From: Shouchella oshimensis
GTDB taxonomy: Bacteria; Bacillota; Bacilli; Bacillales; Bacillaceae_D
DNA length: 64,000 nt
Direction: 5' to 3'
NCBI RefSeq assembly: GCF_002019765.1
Contig: NZ_KV917380.1
Coordinates: 300,707 to 364,706, forward strand
The notes under the pieces were generated by a model, which saw only the letters and a program-made list of their open reading frames with translations, was not told the origin of the DNA and made no database searches. Each line of letters opens with the position of its first letter. Positions within the stretch are counted from its first letter, which is position 1. The position numbers and the translations under genes are program-made. Of this stretch, positions 1-9,191 are shown one piece after another.

Positions 1-73
1 ATCTTTGGTCTTGATAAATGACCGAGTAACTTTTCCCCATTGATACATCTAAAGCGACTACAAACTCCATCAT
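1..73 (-). CDS. IS110-family transposase, N-terminal fragment cut by window edge
   Basis: Only the first 24 or so codons are visible; the gene runs off the left edge. They read MMEFVVALDVSMGKSYSV, which resembles the start of IS110-family transposases, whose first catalytic Asp of the RuvC-like DEDD domain lies in the LDVSMGK stretch. GAGGAAC precedes two adjacent ATG codons at 73 and 70; the inner one has the better spacing. IS110 enzymes carry out seekRNA/bridge-RNA guided recombination (family knowledge). Whether the gene is intact cannot be judged here. Confidence 0.75.
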   Translation of the reverse strand, partial: MMEFVVALDVSMGKSYSVIYQDQR

Positions 74-270
74 TGTTCCTCTTTTCATTTAGCATTGAAA
101 GGTCTTCACTTAATCATTCCGATTCTAATTTCCTCTACACGAGCTCAATGGCCCCAACATACTTAAACCTGATTCAGTAATGAAAGTGAAGAAGCTCGGT
201 TTTTAATACGGATTCTAGATCCTTGAGGCTTAGGTCGAGCTTTCTTTCACCTCTCACTATACGCCTAAAC
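1..270 (-). mobile_element. IS110-family element, upstream (non-coding) end plus start of transposase
   Basis: About 200 bases of non-coding DNA lie upstream of the transposase start, between it and the terminator of the acetyltransferase gene. IS110 elements lack clear terminal inverted repeats, so the outer boundary, put near 270, is a guess. The segment can form several short stems, for example GAAGCTCGG (about 192-200) with CGAGCTTTC (about 236-244). In this family the equivalent region is transcribed as the guide (bridge) RNA; that is family knowledge applied by position. Confidence 0.5.
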
Positions 271-314
271 GAAAAATAGTGGGTAAGATTCATCCGTCGA
301 TGATCTTACCCACT
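271..314 (-). terminator. Rho-independent terminator of the GNAT gene
   Basis: A perfect 12-bp inverted repeat (AGTGGGTAAGAT at 278-289 and ATCTTACCCACT at 303-314) is followed, on the minus strand, by ATTTTTCG. It lies just beyond the stop of the minus-strand acetyltransferase. Confidence 0.75.
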
Positions 315-332
315 AATCTTAGTATGTTTATG

Positions 333-1487
333 TTAGAAAAAGTCATGTAGCGTAGGCTCTTGATCAGGGAGTGTTCTTAAAAACTGGTCAATTGCTTCTT
401 CGTTTCCAGTCACAAGGTCTGCGTGCTTATAAAAAGTTGGACGCTTATAACCCATGAATAAGCTGGAAGCCGTCTGAATCGTCATAAAAAGAGAAGGTGG
501 ATCCGTTGTTGGAACGCATTGGGCATGCCCGTCTTTAATTGACAGGGCAAATATAGTATTGTTCCACGTTGCGAAGTCATCTTGAATACGGATTGTAAAC
601 TGTCCATCTGCAAGAAAAGGATGAGTCTCGACAAAGGCTTGAAAATCAACAATTCGCGCCATGAAATAGGGTTTTGTTGTCGCTTTTGTGAGTGGATCTG
701 GTAAGTAGTAATGAAGCGCACTAGAACCAGGAACCGTTATGGTTGCTTCATCTAGCATAGAATCATGTTGCCCAACAAAGTGTAACAATGCTTTTAAGGC
801 AGATTGATCGTAATAGATCATTTCTTGAGTTGTCCATTTTGATTCAGAAAAGCGATAAACCATATACGCCTTTGGAGTACCTTCAGCATCTTCGTAAAGC
901 ACTGTGTGGTACTCTTTGTTTTCTTCTTGTTTTCTCCCCCACCACTCGTCATCTCGTTCTAACATCCCGTGACGTAAACAGTTAGTATAGACATCTTTTA
1001 TGCGGTTATCTTGATAGGGGACACGGGTTAAAGTACCTTCAAGCGTTGCTAGAGGACGGGGGAGTTGATTTTTTTCAAGGGTATAAGTCACTTCATCACA
1101 TAATATCTCCCAGCCGAATTTCCGATAAAAGGATACTGAAAAGGGGGCCAAATAAGAAAGGACTTGTCCTTTTTCTTTCATAGTTTCTAAGCTATGGTGA
1201 AGCAGCTTTCGAACACCGCCTTGGCGTCTCGCTTCAGGATAAGAGGCAACGCTAGCAATCCCACCCATGGGTACAGTTCTGCCAAATAACTGAATAGATA
1301 AAGACAGTAACGTTAGTTTCGATGCAAGCTGGTTATCATCCATTAAAGCAAAATGCGTAGCATTATGATGAGACCAGTGTGTTCGAGCGGTTTCTGTTTG
1401 TTCACTAGTAGGTTTTGCTTGAAAGGCATAACAGCTTAATGCGAACGCCTCATCAAAATGACGAGCGTTCAATGTCTGAATGACCAC
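333..1487 (-). CDS. Eis-like GNAT family N-acetyltransferase
   Basis: A protein of 384 residues. The N-terminal half carries a GNAT acetyl-CoA site: the segment around GGIASVASYPEARRQGGVRKLL has the R-x-x-G-x-x-x-x-L pattern (in part RRQGGVRKLL). The length, with a second degenerate GNAT-like region and a C-terminal sterol-carrier-like domain, fits the Eis family, which acetylates amines on small molecules or proteins; the substrate here is unknown. I start at the GTG at 1487 because AAGGGAGGG lies a few bases upstream; a longer reading to 1553 has no ribosome site. It stands alone with its own terminator. Confidence 0.75.
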   Translation of the reverse strand: MVIQTLNARHFDEAFALSCYAFQAKPTSEQTETARTHWSHHNATHFALMDDNQLASKLTLLSLSIQLFGRTVPMGGIASVASYPEARRQGGVRKLLHHSLETMKEKGQVLSYLAPFSVSFYRKFGWEILCDEVTYTLEKNQLPRPLATLEGTLTRVPYQDNRIKDVYTNCLRHGMLERDDEWWGRKQEENKEYHTVLYEDAEGTPKAYMVYRFSESKWTTQEMIYYDQSALKALLHFVGQHDSMLDEATITVPGSSALHYYLPDPLTKATTKPYFMARIVDFQAFVETHPFLADGQFTIRIQDDFATWNNTIFALSIKDGHAQCVPTTDPPSLFMTIQTASSLFMGYKRPTFYKHADLVTGNEEAIDQFLRTLPDQEPTLHDFF

Positions 1488-1583
1488 ATGATTCCCTCCC
1501 TTTTTTCTATTAAGTGTACCATGAGTCGTGATGAATAGGAGACTATGATACAATCAAAAAAAGAATAATTTGGAGTGATGAAG

Positions 1584-2960
1584 TTGACAAGTAAAGCGGT
1601 TGATTATGTACAAGCTCATCGAGAGGCAATGTTAAATGAATTAAATGAGTTTTTGAAAATTAAAAGCATTAGTTCCCTGTCTGAACATAAACAAGATGTT
1701 GCGGAAGCGGCAAGCTGGTTAGAGGGGCAATTGCTTCATGCTGGGTTAGAAAAAGTAGAGATTATCCCAACTGCTAAACATCCAGTTGTCTATGGAGAGT
1801 GGTTAAAGGCAGGAAACGATGCGAAAACCATTTTAGTGTATGGTCATTATGACGTGCAGCCTGTAGATCCGGTTCATTTATGGGAAACAGACCCATTCGA
1901 ACCAACGATTCGAGAAAACAAGCTTTATGCAAGAGGAGCGAGTGACGATAAAGGTCAAACCTTCATGCATATAAAAGCAGTTGAAGCGATGCTCAAATCA
2001 GAAGGGGCGCTACCGTTTAATATCAAATTTCTTATTGAAGGTGAAGAGGAAATCGGTTCGCCTAATTTAGATGCGTTTGTCGAGAAAGAAAAAGAGCGAT
2101 TGGCAGCAGATGTACTAGTCATTTCAGACACACCGATGCTAGAAGCTGGACGACCTGCTATCTGTACTGGCTTAAGAGGGTTAGCTGCAATGGAGCTTAC
2201 AGTAAGAGGCGCAAAAGGGGACTTGCATTCCGGTTTATATGGGGGAGCCGTTCCTAATTCCCTTCACGCATTAGTTGAGCTTTTAGCTAGTTTTCGAAAT
2301 GAGGCTGGTGAGATTGCGATTTCGGGCTTTTATGATGGCATTGAAGCGCTAGCTGATGAAGAGAAAGAGAGTTTAGCGGCTCTCGGAAGCGGCGATGACA
2401 GCATGAAGGCAGAGACCGGTGTATCCGCTCTTGTAGGTGAAGAAGGGTATTCATCGCGTGAGCGGACGTGGATTCGTCCTACTCTTGAGCTAAATGGTGT
2501 ATTCGGAGGCTTTCAAGGAGAAGGCGTCAAAACAGTCATTCCAGCGGAAGCTACAGCAAAGATTTCTTGCCGCCTCGTCCCAGGACAAGACCCAGATGAT
2601 ATTTTAAACAAAATCGAGAAACACATTAATGCCCATACACCAAAAGGAGTGACGGTCACTACACATCGTCATGACACTGGTAAACCATTTGCGGCTCCTG
2701 TGACAGATCCTGCCTTTGCGGCGGCTGCACGAGCGTATGAAAAGGTGTATAAAACAGAAGTTGCTTATACACGTATGGGAGGATCGATTCCAGTTGTGGA
2801 AACATTTGATGCTCAGCTTCATGTTCCGATTGTGCTAATGGGCTTTGGCCTGCCAAGTGAAAACTTCCACGCGCCTAATGAACATTTCCATCTAGAAAAT
2901 TTTGACAAGGGGCTCGAAACGATTTTAGCTTTTTGGCAAGAATACAGTCAATTAAGCTAG
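1584..2960 (+). CDS. M20 family metallopeptidase (dipeptidase-like)
   Basis: A cytosolic zinc peptidase of about 458 residues. Metal-ligand motifs of the M20 clan are visible: YGHYDVQPVD (His and Asp), GASDDKGQ (bridging Asp), EGEEEIGSPN (catalytic Glu and ligand Glu), and a late His in NFHAPNE. The middle part (GDLHSGLYGG) begins the lid/dimerisation domain. Members hydrolyse dipeptides or N-acylated amino acids; specificity cannot be told. TGGAGTG lies 8 bases before the TTG at 1584, so I prefer that start over the GTG at 1575 or ATG at 1578. It is divergent from the acetyltransferase gene and ends in its own terminator. Confidence 0.85.
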   Translation: MTSKAVDYVQAHREAMLNELNEFLKIKSISSLSEHKQDVAEAASWLEGQLLHAGLEKVEIIPTAKHPVVYGEWLKAGNDAKTILVYGHYDVQPVDPVHLWETDPFEPTIRENKLYARGASDDKGQTFMHIKAVEAMLKSEGALPFNIKFLIEGEEEIGSPNLDAFVEKEKERLAADVLVISDTPMLEAGRPAICTGLRGLAAMELTVRGAKGDLHSGLYGGAVPNSLHALVELLASFRNEAGEIAISGFYDGIEALADEEKESLAALGSGDDSMKAETGVSALVGEEGYSSRERTWIRPTLELNGVFGGFQGEGVKTVIPAEATAKISCRLVPGQDPDDILNKIEKHINAHTPKGVTVTTHRHDTGKPFAAPVTDPAFAAAARAYEKVYKTEVAYTRMGGSIPVVETFDAQLHVPIVLMGFGLPSENFHAPNEHFHLENFDKGLETILAFWQEYSQLS

Positions 2961-2961
2961 T

Positions 2962-2993
2962 AAAAGGGATGGGGATAGCCCCCTCCTTTTTTT
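2962..2993 (+). terminator. Rho-independent terminator
   Basis: GGGATGGGG and CCCCCTCC form an imperfect GC-rich stem with loop ATAG, followed by seven Ts, immediately after the M20 peptidase stop. Confidence 0.7.
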
Positions 2994-3109
2994 CATCTGT
3001 TGATTGGCAACGATAGGAATGCAAGCTGAATATTCATGACACGACATTTCATTTCATTTTGTAGTACACTAAGAAAGGAAAGAGTGCATTCTGGAAGGGG
3101 TCAGGTATC

Positions 3110-3904
3110 ATGTCAACGGTAGAAAGACCAGTCATTAAGTTAATTGCTCTTGATATGGACGGTACATTATTAAACGAAAATCATGAGATATCTGCTGGGA
3201 ATCGAGAAGCCATTATGGAAGCGCGAGAATTAAATGTTCCTGTTATGATTGCGACTGGACGAACGCGGGCAACATGCGGAAGTTACGCTCAGTCATTAGG
3301 TTTACAGACATTTTTAGTCACTGCAAATGGTGGAGAAATTTATAATAAAGACGGTGTGTTAATACACGCAACCCACTTACACGAAGATGCTGTGGATCAT
3401 GTTTATGAATTAAGAGAACGATATGGCGCTCATGTATGGGCAGCTTCCTCTAATGGACTTTTTCGTGGAGATTTGCCCGAAGATCGTCATAATTACAATT
3501 GGTTGAAATTTGGTTTCGATACGACTGACGATCAAGTGCGTAAAGACATTATTGCTGAGCTAACAGAACATGGTCTTACAGAAATTACAAATTCGAGTCC
3601 CACAAACATTGAAGTTAATGCAATCGGAATTAATAAAGCAAATGCGATAAAAATGGTTTGTGATGAACTGGACATTGATATGAAGCATGTGATGGCTGTT
3701 GGAGACAGCTTAAATGATATTGCCATGATACAAGAAGCTGGAATAGGGGTTGCGATGGGAAATGCTCAAGACCTTGTTAAGCGTAAAGCAGACTGGATAA
3801 CAGCTACAAACGCAAATGACGGTGTTGCTGCAGCCATTCATCGATGGGTCACATTGCCGAGAAAAGAAGGAACGCGAGAGAAGCCAAATGAAAATGGTAT
3901 GTAA
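3110..3904 (+). CDS. Cof-type HAD-IIB family phosphatase
   Basis: 264 residues. HAD motif I is ALDMDGTLLN near residue 13, motif II is the MIATGRT stretch, motif III is the Lys of NKANAIKMV, and motif IV is VGDSLNDIAMI. The cap between motifs II and III is the large alpha/beta C2 type that defines the Cof/IIB group. Such enzymes dephosphorylate sugar phosphates, flavin mononucleotide or pyridoxal phosphate in the cytosol; the substrate is not predictable. A GGAAGGGG ribosome site lies upstream of the ATG. Single-gene unit with a strong terminator. Confidence 0.88.
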   Translation: MSTVERPVIKLIALDMDGTLLNENHEISAGNREAIMEARELNVPVMIATGRTRATCGSYAQSLGLQTFLVTANGGEIYNKDGVLIHATHLHEDAVDHVYELRERYGAHVWAASSNGLFRGDLPEDRHNYNWLKFGFDTTDDQVRKDIIAELTEHGLTEITNSSPTNIEVNAIGINKANAIKMVCDELDIDMKHVMAVGDSLNDIAMIQEAGIGVAMGNAQDLVKRKADWITATNANDGVAAAIHRWVTLPRKEGTREKPNENGM

Positions 3905-3913
3905 ACGAAAGAA

Positions 3914-3950
3914 AACGTCACGCTCATTGATAAGCGTGGCGTTTTTTTTT
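3914..3950 (+). terminator. Rho-independent terminator
   Basis: AACGTCACGCT pairs with AGCGTGGCGTT and is followed by a run of nine Ts. Confidence 0.85.
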
Positions 3951-4023
3951 ACATAAATGGAAGAGAGAATCGAAAAGCTAAGAGAGGGTAGAGGGACGAA
4001 AAAAAGGAACGAGGGAAAAATTC

Positions 4024-4069
4024 TTGACAATATTGGACAAGGGAATTAAAGTTGCATTAGAGAAACTTT
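4024..4069 (+). promoter_or_regulatory. mntABCD promoter with MntR-like operator
   Basis: TTGACA at 4024-4029 and TAAAGT at 4047-4052, 17 bases apart, form a sigma-A promoter. A dyad AAAGTTGCATTAG/AGAAACTTT (4048-4069) overlaps the -10. It resembles the MntR box of B. subtilis manganese importer genes (TTTGC...GGAAAC type). Occupancy would block RNA polymerase when manganese is plentiful. Confidence 0.7.
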
Positions 4070-4142
4070 ATTGTGGACAGGAAATAAATCCTGATTGATG
4101 CATACAAATAAAGATAATGAGTGGATGAAGGAGGAACAAAAC

Positions 4143-5084
4143 ATGTTAAAGCATACTCTCGGATTGACAGCTGTCTCTGCAGCCGTGTTACTCTCTGCCT
4201 GTAATGATAGCGGGAATGAAACTGGTGGAGGAGATTCAGCAGACGGATCAATTGACGTTGTAGCAACGATTGCTCAAATTGGGGAGCCTCTATCTGTTAT
4301 CGCTGGTGACTTTGCTAACGTCGAGACGTTAATGGGTCCAGGAGTGGATCCCCATATTTACGAGGCATCTCAAGGAGATATTCGTTTATTTCAACAGGCG
4401 GATATTATCTTTTACAACGGATTACATTTAGAGGCCCAGCTTTCAGATGTGTTTAATAGTGTAGAGACAAACGCCCATGCAATTGGTGAAAAAGTAGATG
4501 CAGGAAGTCTGTTAGAGGATGAAGAAGATGCAGGTATGGATGATCCACATATCTGGTTTGATGTAGTATTATGGGAACAAGCATTAGATGCTGCAGTTGA
4601 GGAATTAAAAGTATTACTTCCTGATCACGCAGATGAAATAGAAGAAAATAAACAAGCCTATTTTGCTGAATTAGAAGAATTACACATGTATGCTGTAGAT
4701 ACGTTAGCACAAATTCCAGAAGAACAGCGTATTTTAGTAACGGCACATGATGCATTTCAATATTTTGGTGAAATGAACAATATAGACGTAATGGGCATAC
4801 AAGGTTTAAGTACAGAGTCTGAGGCAGGTATATCAGATATCCAGTCAACAATTAATACGATTGTAGAAAAAGAAGTTCCGGCTGTCTTTGTTGAAAGTAG
4901 TGTGAACGATTCAACGATTCAAGCAGTCATTGAAGGCGCTAATCAAGCCGGGCATTCCATTGAATTAGGCGGCGAGCTGTATTCAGACGCTATGGGTGAT
5001 GCAGGTACAGAAGAAGGAACGTACATTGGAATGTATCGACATAATGTTGATACGATTTACTCAGCATTAACAGCCTCCGAATAA
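4143..5084 (+). CDS. mntA: Manganese ABC transporter, substrate-binding lipoprotein
   Basis: 313 residues, cluster A-I metal-binding protein. The N-terminus is a lipoprotein signal ending in the lipobox LLSAC, so it is lipid-anchored outside the membrane. The expected metal ligands are present: His71 (VDPHIYE), His136 (DDPHIWFD), an acidic residue in GLSTESEAG (Glu225 or Glu227) and Asp282 (YSDAMG). A Glu at the third site, where zinc-specific proteins have His, and the lack of a His-rich loop point to manganese. The start is the ATG after GAAGGAGGA. First gene of a four-gene operon. Confidence 0.9.
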   Translation: MLKHTLGLTAVSAAVLLSACNDSGNETGGGDSADGSIDVVATIAQIGEPLSVIAGDFANVETLMGPGVDPHIYEASQGDIRLFQQADIIFYNGLHLEAQLSDVFNSVETNAHAIGEKVDAGSLLEDEEDAGMDDPHIWFDVVLWEQALDAAVEELKVLLPDHADEIEENKQAYFAELEELHMYAVDTLAQIPEEQRILVTAHDAFQYFGEMNNIDVMGIQGLSTESEAGISDIQSTINTIVEKEVPAVFVESSVNDSTIQAVIEGANQAGHSIELGGELYSDAMGDAGTEEGTYIGMYRHNVDTIYSALTASE

Positions 5085-5118
5085 CTTCGATGACGTGTAA
5101 GGCAGAACAAGGAGATGA

Positions 5119-5883
5119 ATGACCATGAGCGTACTGCATGTCGAAAACATCAGTGCAGCCTATCGCAGAAATACAGTCTTGAAAAATGTAAGCTTTACTG
5201 TAGAAAAAGGTTCATTGACAGGGATTGTTGGACCAAACGGTGCAGGTAAGTCAACGTTAATTAAAACATTGCTTAACCTGCACCCACCTTTAAATGGCCA
5301 AGTATATTTTTTTGATTCTTCATTAAAAAGACAAAAATCTCGCGTAGGCTATGTACCGCAAAGAGGCTCAGTAGATTGGGATTTTCCAACAAATGCGCTC
5401 GATGTTGTGTTAATGGGACTTTACCGCCGTATCGGTTGGCTGAAGTGGCCGAAAAAGAAACATAAAGAAAAAGCAATGGACGCTTTAAGAAAAGTTGGTA
5501 TGGAAGATTATGCAAAAAGACAGATTAGCCAGCTTTCTGGTGGGCAACAACAGCGTGTTTTTCTAGCACGTGCACTTGTGCAGGATGCAGACCTTTATTT
5601 TATGGATGAGCCATTTGCCGGGGTCGATGCTGCAACAGAGAGAGCGATCATGACCATTTTAAAGCAATTACGAGCAGATGGAAAAACGGTTCTTGTTGTG
5701 CACCATGATTTGCAGACAGTTAAGGATTATTTTGACCACGTACTGTTTCTAAACAAAACCATTATTGCACATGGTAAAACAGAAGAAATCTTTACGGCAA
5801 GCAACATTACGAAAGCGTATGGGGGAGCTGTGCACATCATAAAAGAGGAGGCGCTTGTCGATGGCGATTCTAGCGTCGATTAA
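5119..5883 (+). CDS. mntB: Manganese ABC transporter, ATP-binding protein
   Basis: 254-residue ABC ATPase. Walker A is GPNGAGKST, the signature is LSGGQQQR, Walker B is LYFMDEPFAG, followed by the H-loop VVHHD. It drives import through the MntC and MntD channels. AGGAG lies upstream of two in-frame ATGs (5119 and 5125); the second has the more usual spacing. Its last codons overlap the start of mntC. Confidence 0.92.
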   Translation: MTMSVLHVENISAAYRRNTVLKNVSFTVEKGSLTGIVGPNGAGKSTLIKTLLNLHPPLNGQVYFFDSSLKRQKSRVGYVPQRGSVDWDFPTNALDVVLMGLYRRIGWLKWPKKKHKEKAMDALRKVGMEDYAKRQISQLSGGQQQRVFLARALVQDADLYFMDEPFAGVDAATERAIMTILKQLRADGKTVLVVHHDLQTVKDYFDHVLFLNKTIIAHGKTEEIFTASNITKAYGGAVHIIKEEALVDGDSSVD

Positions 5884-6784
5884 CTTCCAGTGGGTGCTCC
5901 TAAGTGCGACATTCTTAGGAATAGCGGCCGGAATGTTTGGTACCCTTGCATATTGGAAACGACAGAGCCTGATGAGTGACGCGCTCTCTCACGCCGCTCT
6001 CCCTGGTGTTGTGATTGCGTTTATGATCATTAATGAGAAAAATTTCTTCATCCTTATTTTAGGGGCTGCTCTTAGTGCATTATTAGGCGCGTGGTTTATT
6101 TACGTAATCCGTTCTTCGTCTAGGATTAAAGAAGATACAGCTATGGGGATTATTCTTTCTGTCTTTTTTGGAGCAGGAATTGTTCTACTGACACTTGTTA
6201 ATCGGTCAGGTAGCGGAAGCCAAAGTGGGTTAGACACATTTATCTTTGGTCAGGCGGCAAGCATGGTGCGCCTAGATGTGTATACGATGGTGGTCCTTGC
6301 AATCGCGATTATTGTCCTCATTACCTTTGCATACAAGGAATGGAAGCTGTTTTTATTCGACCCTGAATTTGCAAGAGGCATTGGTTTATCGTCCAGAGGA
6401 ATGGATATAGCTTATATGATTGGACTTGTGACGACTATTGTAATCGGTATTCAAGCTGTAGGAGTCATCTTAATGGCGGCATTGTTAATTATTCCGGCTG
6501 TGAGTGCAAGATACTGGACGCAATCGTTTAAAGTTATGTTGCTCTTGTCAGGGATATTCGGCGGATTGTCTGGTGCCATTGGTACTTTCCTAAGTGCGCA
6601 AGGTGCAGGTTGGCCGACTGGACCGTTTATCGTTTTATCTGCGTCTATCTTCTTTGTTTTTTCTTTGTTCTTTGGAAAAGAAAAAGGGTTCATTGCAGAA
6701 AAAATGGAGTTTCGTGCTCAGCAACGGCAAGCACTTAGTGAGAATGAAGCACCTGGCGTATTGAAAGAAGGTGGCCATAAATGA
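5861..6784 (+). CDS. mntC: Manganese ABC transporter, permease 1
   Basis: 307-residue polytopic permease of the ABC-3 (ZnuB/MntC) family with about eight or nine hydrophobic segments. The family motif MSDALSHAALPG lies near the N-terminus. The ATG at 5861 is preceded by GAGGAGG at good spacing; the upstream TTG at 5855 is too close. It overlaps mntB by 23 bases and mntD by the ATGA at 6781-6784, so the genes are likely translationally coupled. It has a soluble, charged C-terminal tail of about 25 residues. Confidence 0.9.
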   Translation: MAILASINFQWVLLSATFLGIAAGMFGTLAYWKRQSLMSDALSHAALPGVVIAFMIINEKNFFILILGAALSALLGAWFIYVIRSSSRIKEDTAMGIILSVFFGAGIVLLTLVNRSGSGSQSGLDTFIFGQAASMVRLDVYTMVVLAIAIIVLITFAYKEWKLFLFDPEFARGIGLSSRGMDIAYMIGLVTTIVIGIQAVGVILMAALLIIPAVSARYWTQSFKVMLLLSGIFGGLSGAIGTFLSAQGAGWPTGPFIVLSASIFFVFSLFFGKEKGFIAEKMEFRAQQRQALSENEAPGVLKEGGHK

Positions 6785-7674
6785 TTTCATATGAAGGCTG
6801 GATTCTTATTACCGGTGCGTTAGTTGGTATGACCTGTGGAATTGTAGGTGCATATTTAATTTTACGACGAATGGCGATGATGGCTGATGCCATTAGTCAT
6901 ACGGTTTTATTAGGTATCGTACTTGCATTTCTCGTTACTCAACGATTAGATGGCATTCATATGCTAATCGGTGCTGCACTTGCAGGTTTATTAACAACAT
7001 TCCTTGTACAATGGTTTCATTCAAAAGGGGTACAGCATGATGCGTCCATTGGAGTCGTCTTCACTTCATTGTTCGCGATTGGCGTTATTTTAATTTCTAC
7101 TTCAGTCGGAAATGTTCATTTAGACGTTCAACACACTTTAATGGGGGAAATTGCGTTTATTCCTTTTAATACAACGAATCTTTTTGGTTTGGAGATACCA
7201 GTAGCTACATTGATGTTAGTTGTTGTCTTTGTCATTGTACTTGGATTTATTCTCCTTCTCTATAAAGAATGGAAGCTATTAGCTTTTGATGCGGGACTTG
7301 CGTTAAGCCTTGGATTGCCTGTGTTATTTCTGCATTATTTGTTTATGGGGTTAGTCTCCATTACAACGGTTGCCTCATTCGACGCTGTTGGAGCCATTAT
7401 GGTCGTAGCGATGTTAGTAACGCCAGCCGCTTCAGCCTATTTATGGACGGAACGACTGTCCGTGATGATTATGCTAAGTGCATCGTTTGGTGCTCTTTCA
7501 GCAATCAGTGGCTATTATGTAGCGTATTGGATCGACAGTTCGATTTCGGGGTCGATGGCAATGATGACTGGTGTTGTGTTTCTGCTTAGTTTCCTTTTCT
7601 CACCTACACATGGGTTGGTGGCGAAATGGATTCGGCCAAATAAGAAGAAAAACGATGAAAAAGCTCATGCGTAA
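6781..7674 (+). CDS. mntD: Manganese ABC transporter, permease 2
   Basis: 297 residues, a second ABC-3 permease with the MADAISHTVLLG motif near residue 36. Two distinct permease genes after an SBP and an ATPase is the order of mntABCD of B. subtilis and troABCD of Treponema, and separates this operon from zinc importers with a single permease. The stop codon lies inside the terminator hairpin. Confidence 0.9.
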   Translation: MISYEGWILITGALVGMTCGIVGAYLILRRMAMMADAISHTVLLGIVLAFLVTQRLDGIHMLIGAALAGLLTTFLVQWFHSKGVQHDASIGVVFTSLFAIGVILISTSVGNVHLDVQHTLMGEIAFIPFNTTNLFGLEIPVATLMLVVVFVIVLGFILLLYKEWKLLAFDAGLALSLGLPVLFLHYLFMGLVSITTVASFDAVGAIMVVAMLVTPAASAYLWTERLSVMIMLSASFGALSAISGYYVAYWIDSSISGSMAMMTGVVFLLSFLFSPTHGLVAKWIRPNKKKNDEKAHA

Positions 7675-7691
7675 CGTGAGCTTTTTCTTTT

Positions 7692-7692
<1 letters not shown>
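7658..7692. terminator. Terminator between mntD and ypiB
   Basis: AAAAAGCTCATGC and CGTGAGCTTTTT pair around GTAA, with T-rich tracts on the plus strand and an A-tract on the other side, so it can serve both convergent genes. Confidence 0.8.
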
Positions 7693-8321
<629 letters not shown>

Positions 8322-8666
8322 TTAAAATGTGAAGCTTTCATTTTGATTGGTAACAGCGACTATGATTTTTCCTTGGTCTAGTTCTTCTTCGAGCTGTTCT
8401 GCTTCAGGCTCGGAGAATCCTAACTCCTCAAACTTAGAACGAAGCTCGTCCCCTTTACTGCGGAACGTGTTCTTTATGGATGTACCAAGACCTGTTTCGG
8501 ATGCTGTAATCGTATTAGCGTCTGCATTATCAGCCACACGATCTGTACGATCATCATCGTGGGTGATAACGTAAATATCGTCTTCCATGATGTTCTTTTG
8601 CTTTAATGCCTTCACTACATTCACGACTTCTTCATCGTTATAAAATTCTCTGTATACAGGTTTCAT
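8322..8666 (-). CDS. General stress protein, YflT (17M) family
   Basis: 114 residues. The N-terminus (YREFYNDEEVVNVVKALKQK) and the ITHDDDRTD stretch are typical of the YflT/17M domain found in sigma-B controlled stress proteins of Bacillus. The C-terminal half is highly acidic. The molecular role is unknown. A strong GGAGGCG ribosome site lies upstream, and a sigma-B type promoter 25 to 50 bases upstream of the start agrees with the family's known control. Confidence 0.8.
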   Translation of the reverse strand: MKPVYREFYNDEEVVNVVKALKQKNIMEDDIYVITHDDDRTDRVADNADANTITASETGLGTSIKNTFRSKGDELRSKFEELGFSEPEAEQLEEELDQGKIIVAVTNQNESFTF

Positions 8667-8690
8667 TGATATCGCCTCCTGTGTACTTAA

Positions 8691-8716
8691 GTACCCTCGA
8701 CAATTTTGAATGAAAC
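8691..8716 (-). promoter_or_regulatory. Sigma-B type promoter of the YflT-like gene
   Basis: On the minus strand GTTTCA (8711-8716), 14 bases, then GGGTAC (8691-8696). This fits the general stress consensus GTTTAA-N12-15-GGGTAT at ten of twelve positions. Confidence 0.75.
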
Positions 8717-8785
8717 ATCCAATAAATAGGTCATAAGAATCAAAAAAAGTTCATCAAAAAAAGATGTACTAGCAGCTTTATTCAT

Positions 8786-8820
8786 GAAAAAACCCTCAAG
8801 CCTATTAAACAGCTGGAGGG
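8786..8820 (-). terminator. Terminator of the DUF3817 gene
   Basis: On the minus strand CCCTCCAGC pairs with GCTTGAGGG and is followed by six Ts. The gene's TAA sits in the loop. Confidence 0.8.
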
Positions 8821-9092
8821 CGTTCGTTTTGATTAATGATCCGTTTTTCTAAAATAAATGGTCCGAATGGTACGATTGATGCAATCGTAGCAAAGACCGA
8901 TGTTTTTAAATTCCACTGTTTACTAAAGAAGAAATTTGCAACGAAAAGCATGTACATAATAAAGAGTACACCATGGGCCATTCCAATCACACTAACAAAC
9001 TCTGGAATGTTCCAGATATACTTAAGTGGCATCGCAAGAAAAAGTAATAATAGTAAAGATATTCCTTCAATATAGCTAACCCATTTAAACAT
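8805..9092 (-). CDS. DUF3817 family membrane protein
   Basis: 95 residues with three hydrophobic segments: an N-terminal one (YIEGISLLLLLF), a middle one containing GMAHGVLFIMYM, and one ending in VPFGPFILEKR. The conserved E-G-x-S-x-L and H-G motifs identify DUF3817 (YdzA-like) integral membrane proteins of unknown function. The start at 9092 has GGTGGGA upstream. Monocistronic. Confidence 0.78.
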   Translation of the reverse strand: MFKWVSYIEGISLLLLLFLAMPLKYIWNIPEFVSVIGMAHGVLFIMYMLFVANFFFSKQWNLKTSVFATIASIVPFGPFILEKRIINQNERPPAV

Positions 9093-9191
9093 TCTTATCC
9101 CACCTTCCCTCTCTAGTATAGCAATCTTTCTATACAATATGTGGGGGAAGCGTACATTTTCAGCTCGTTAAAAGCAAAAGTCAAAGGTTCT

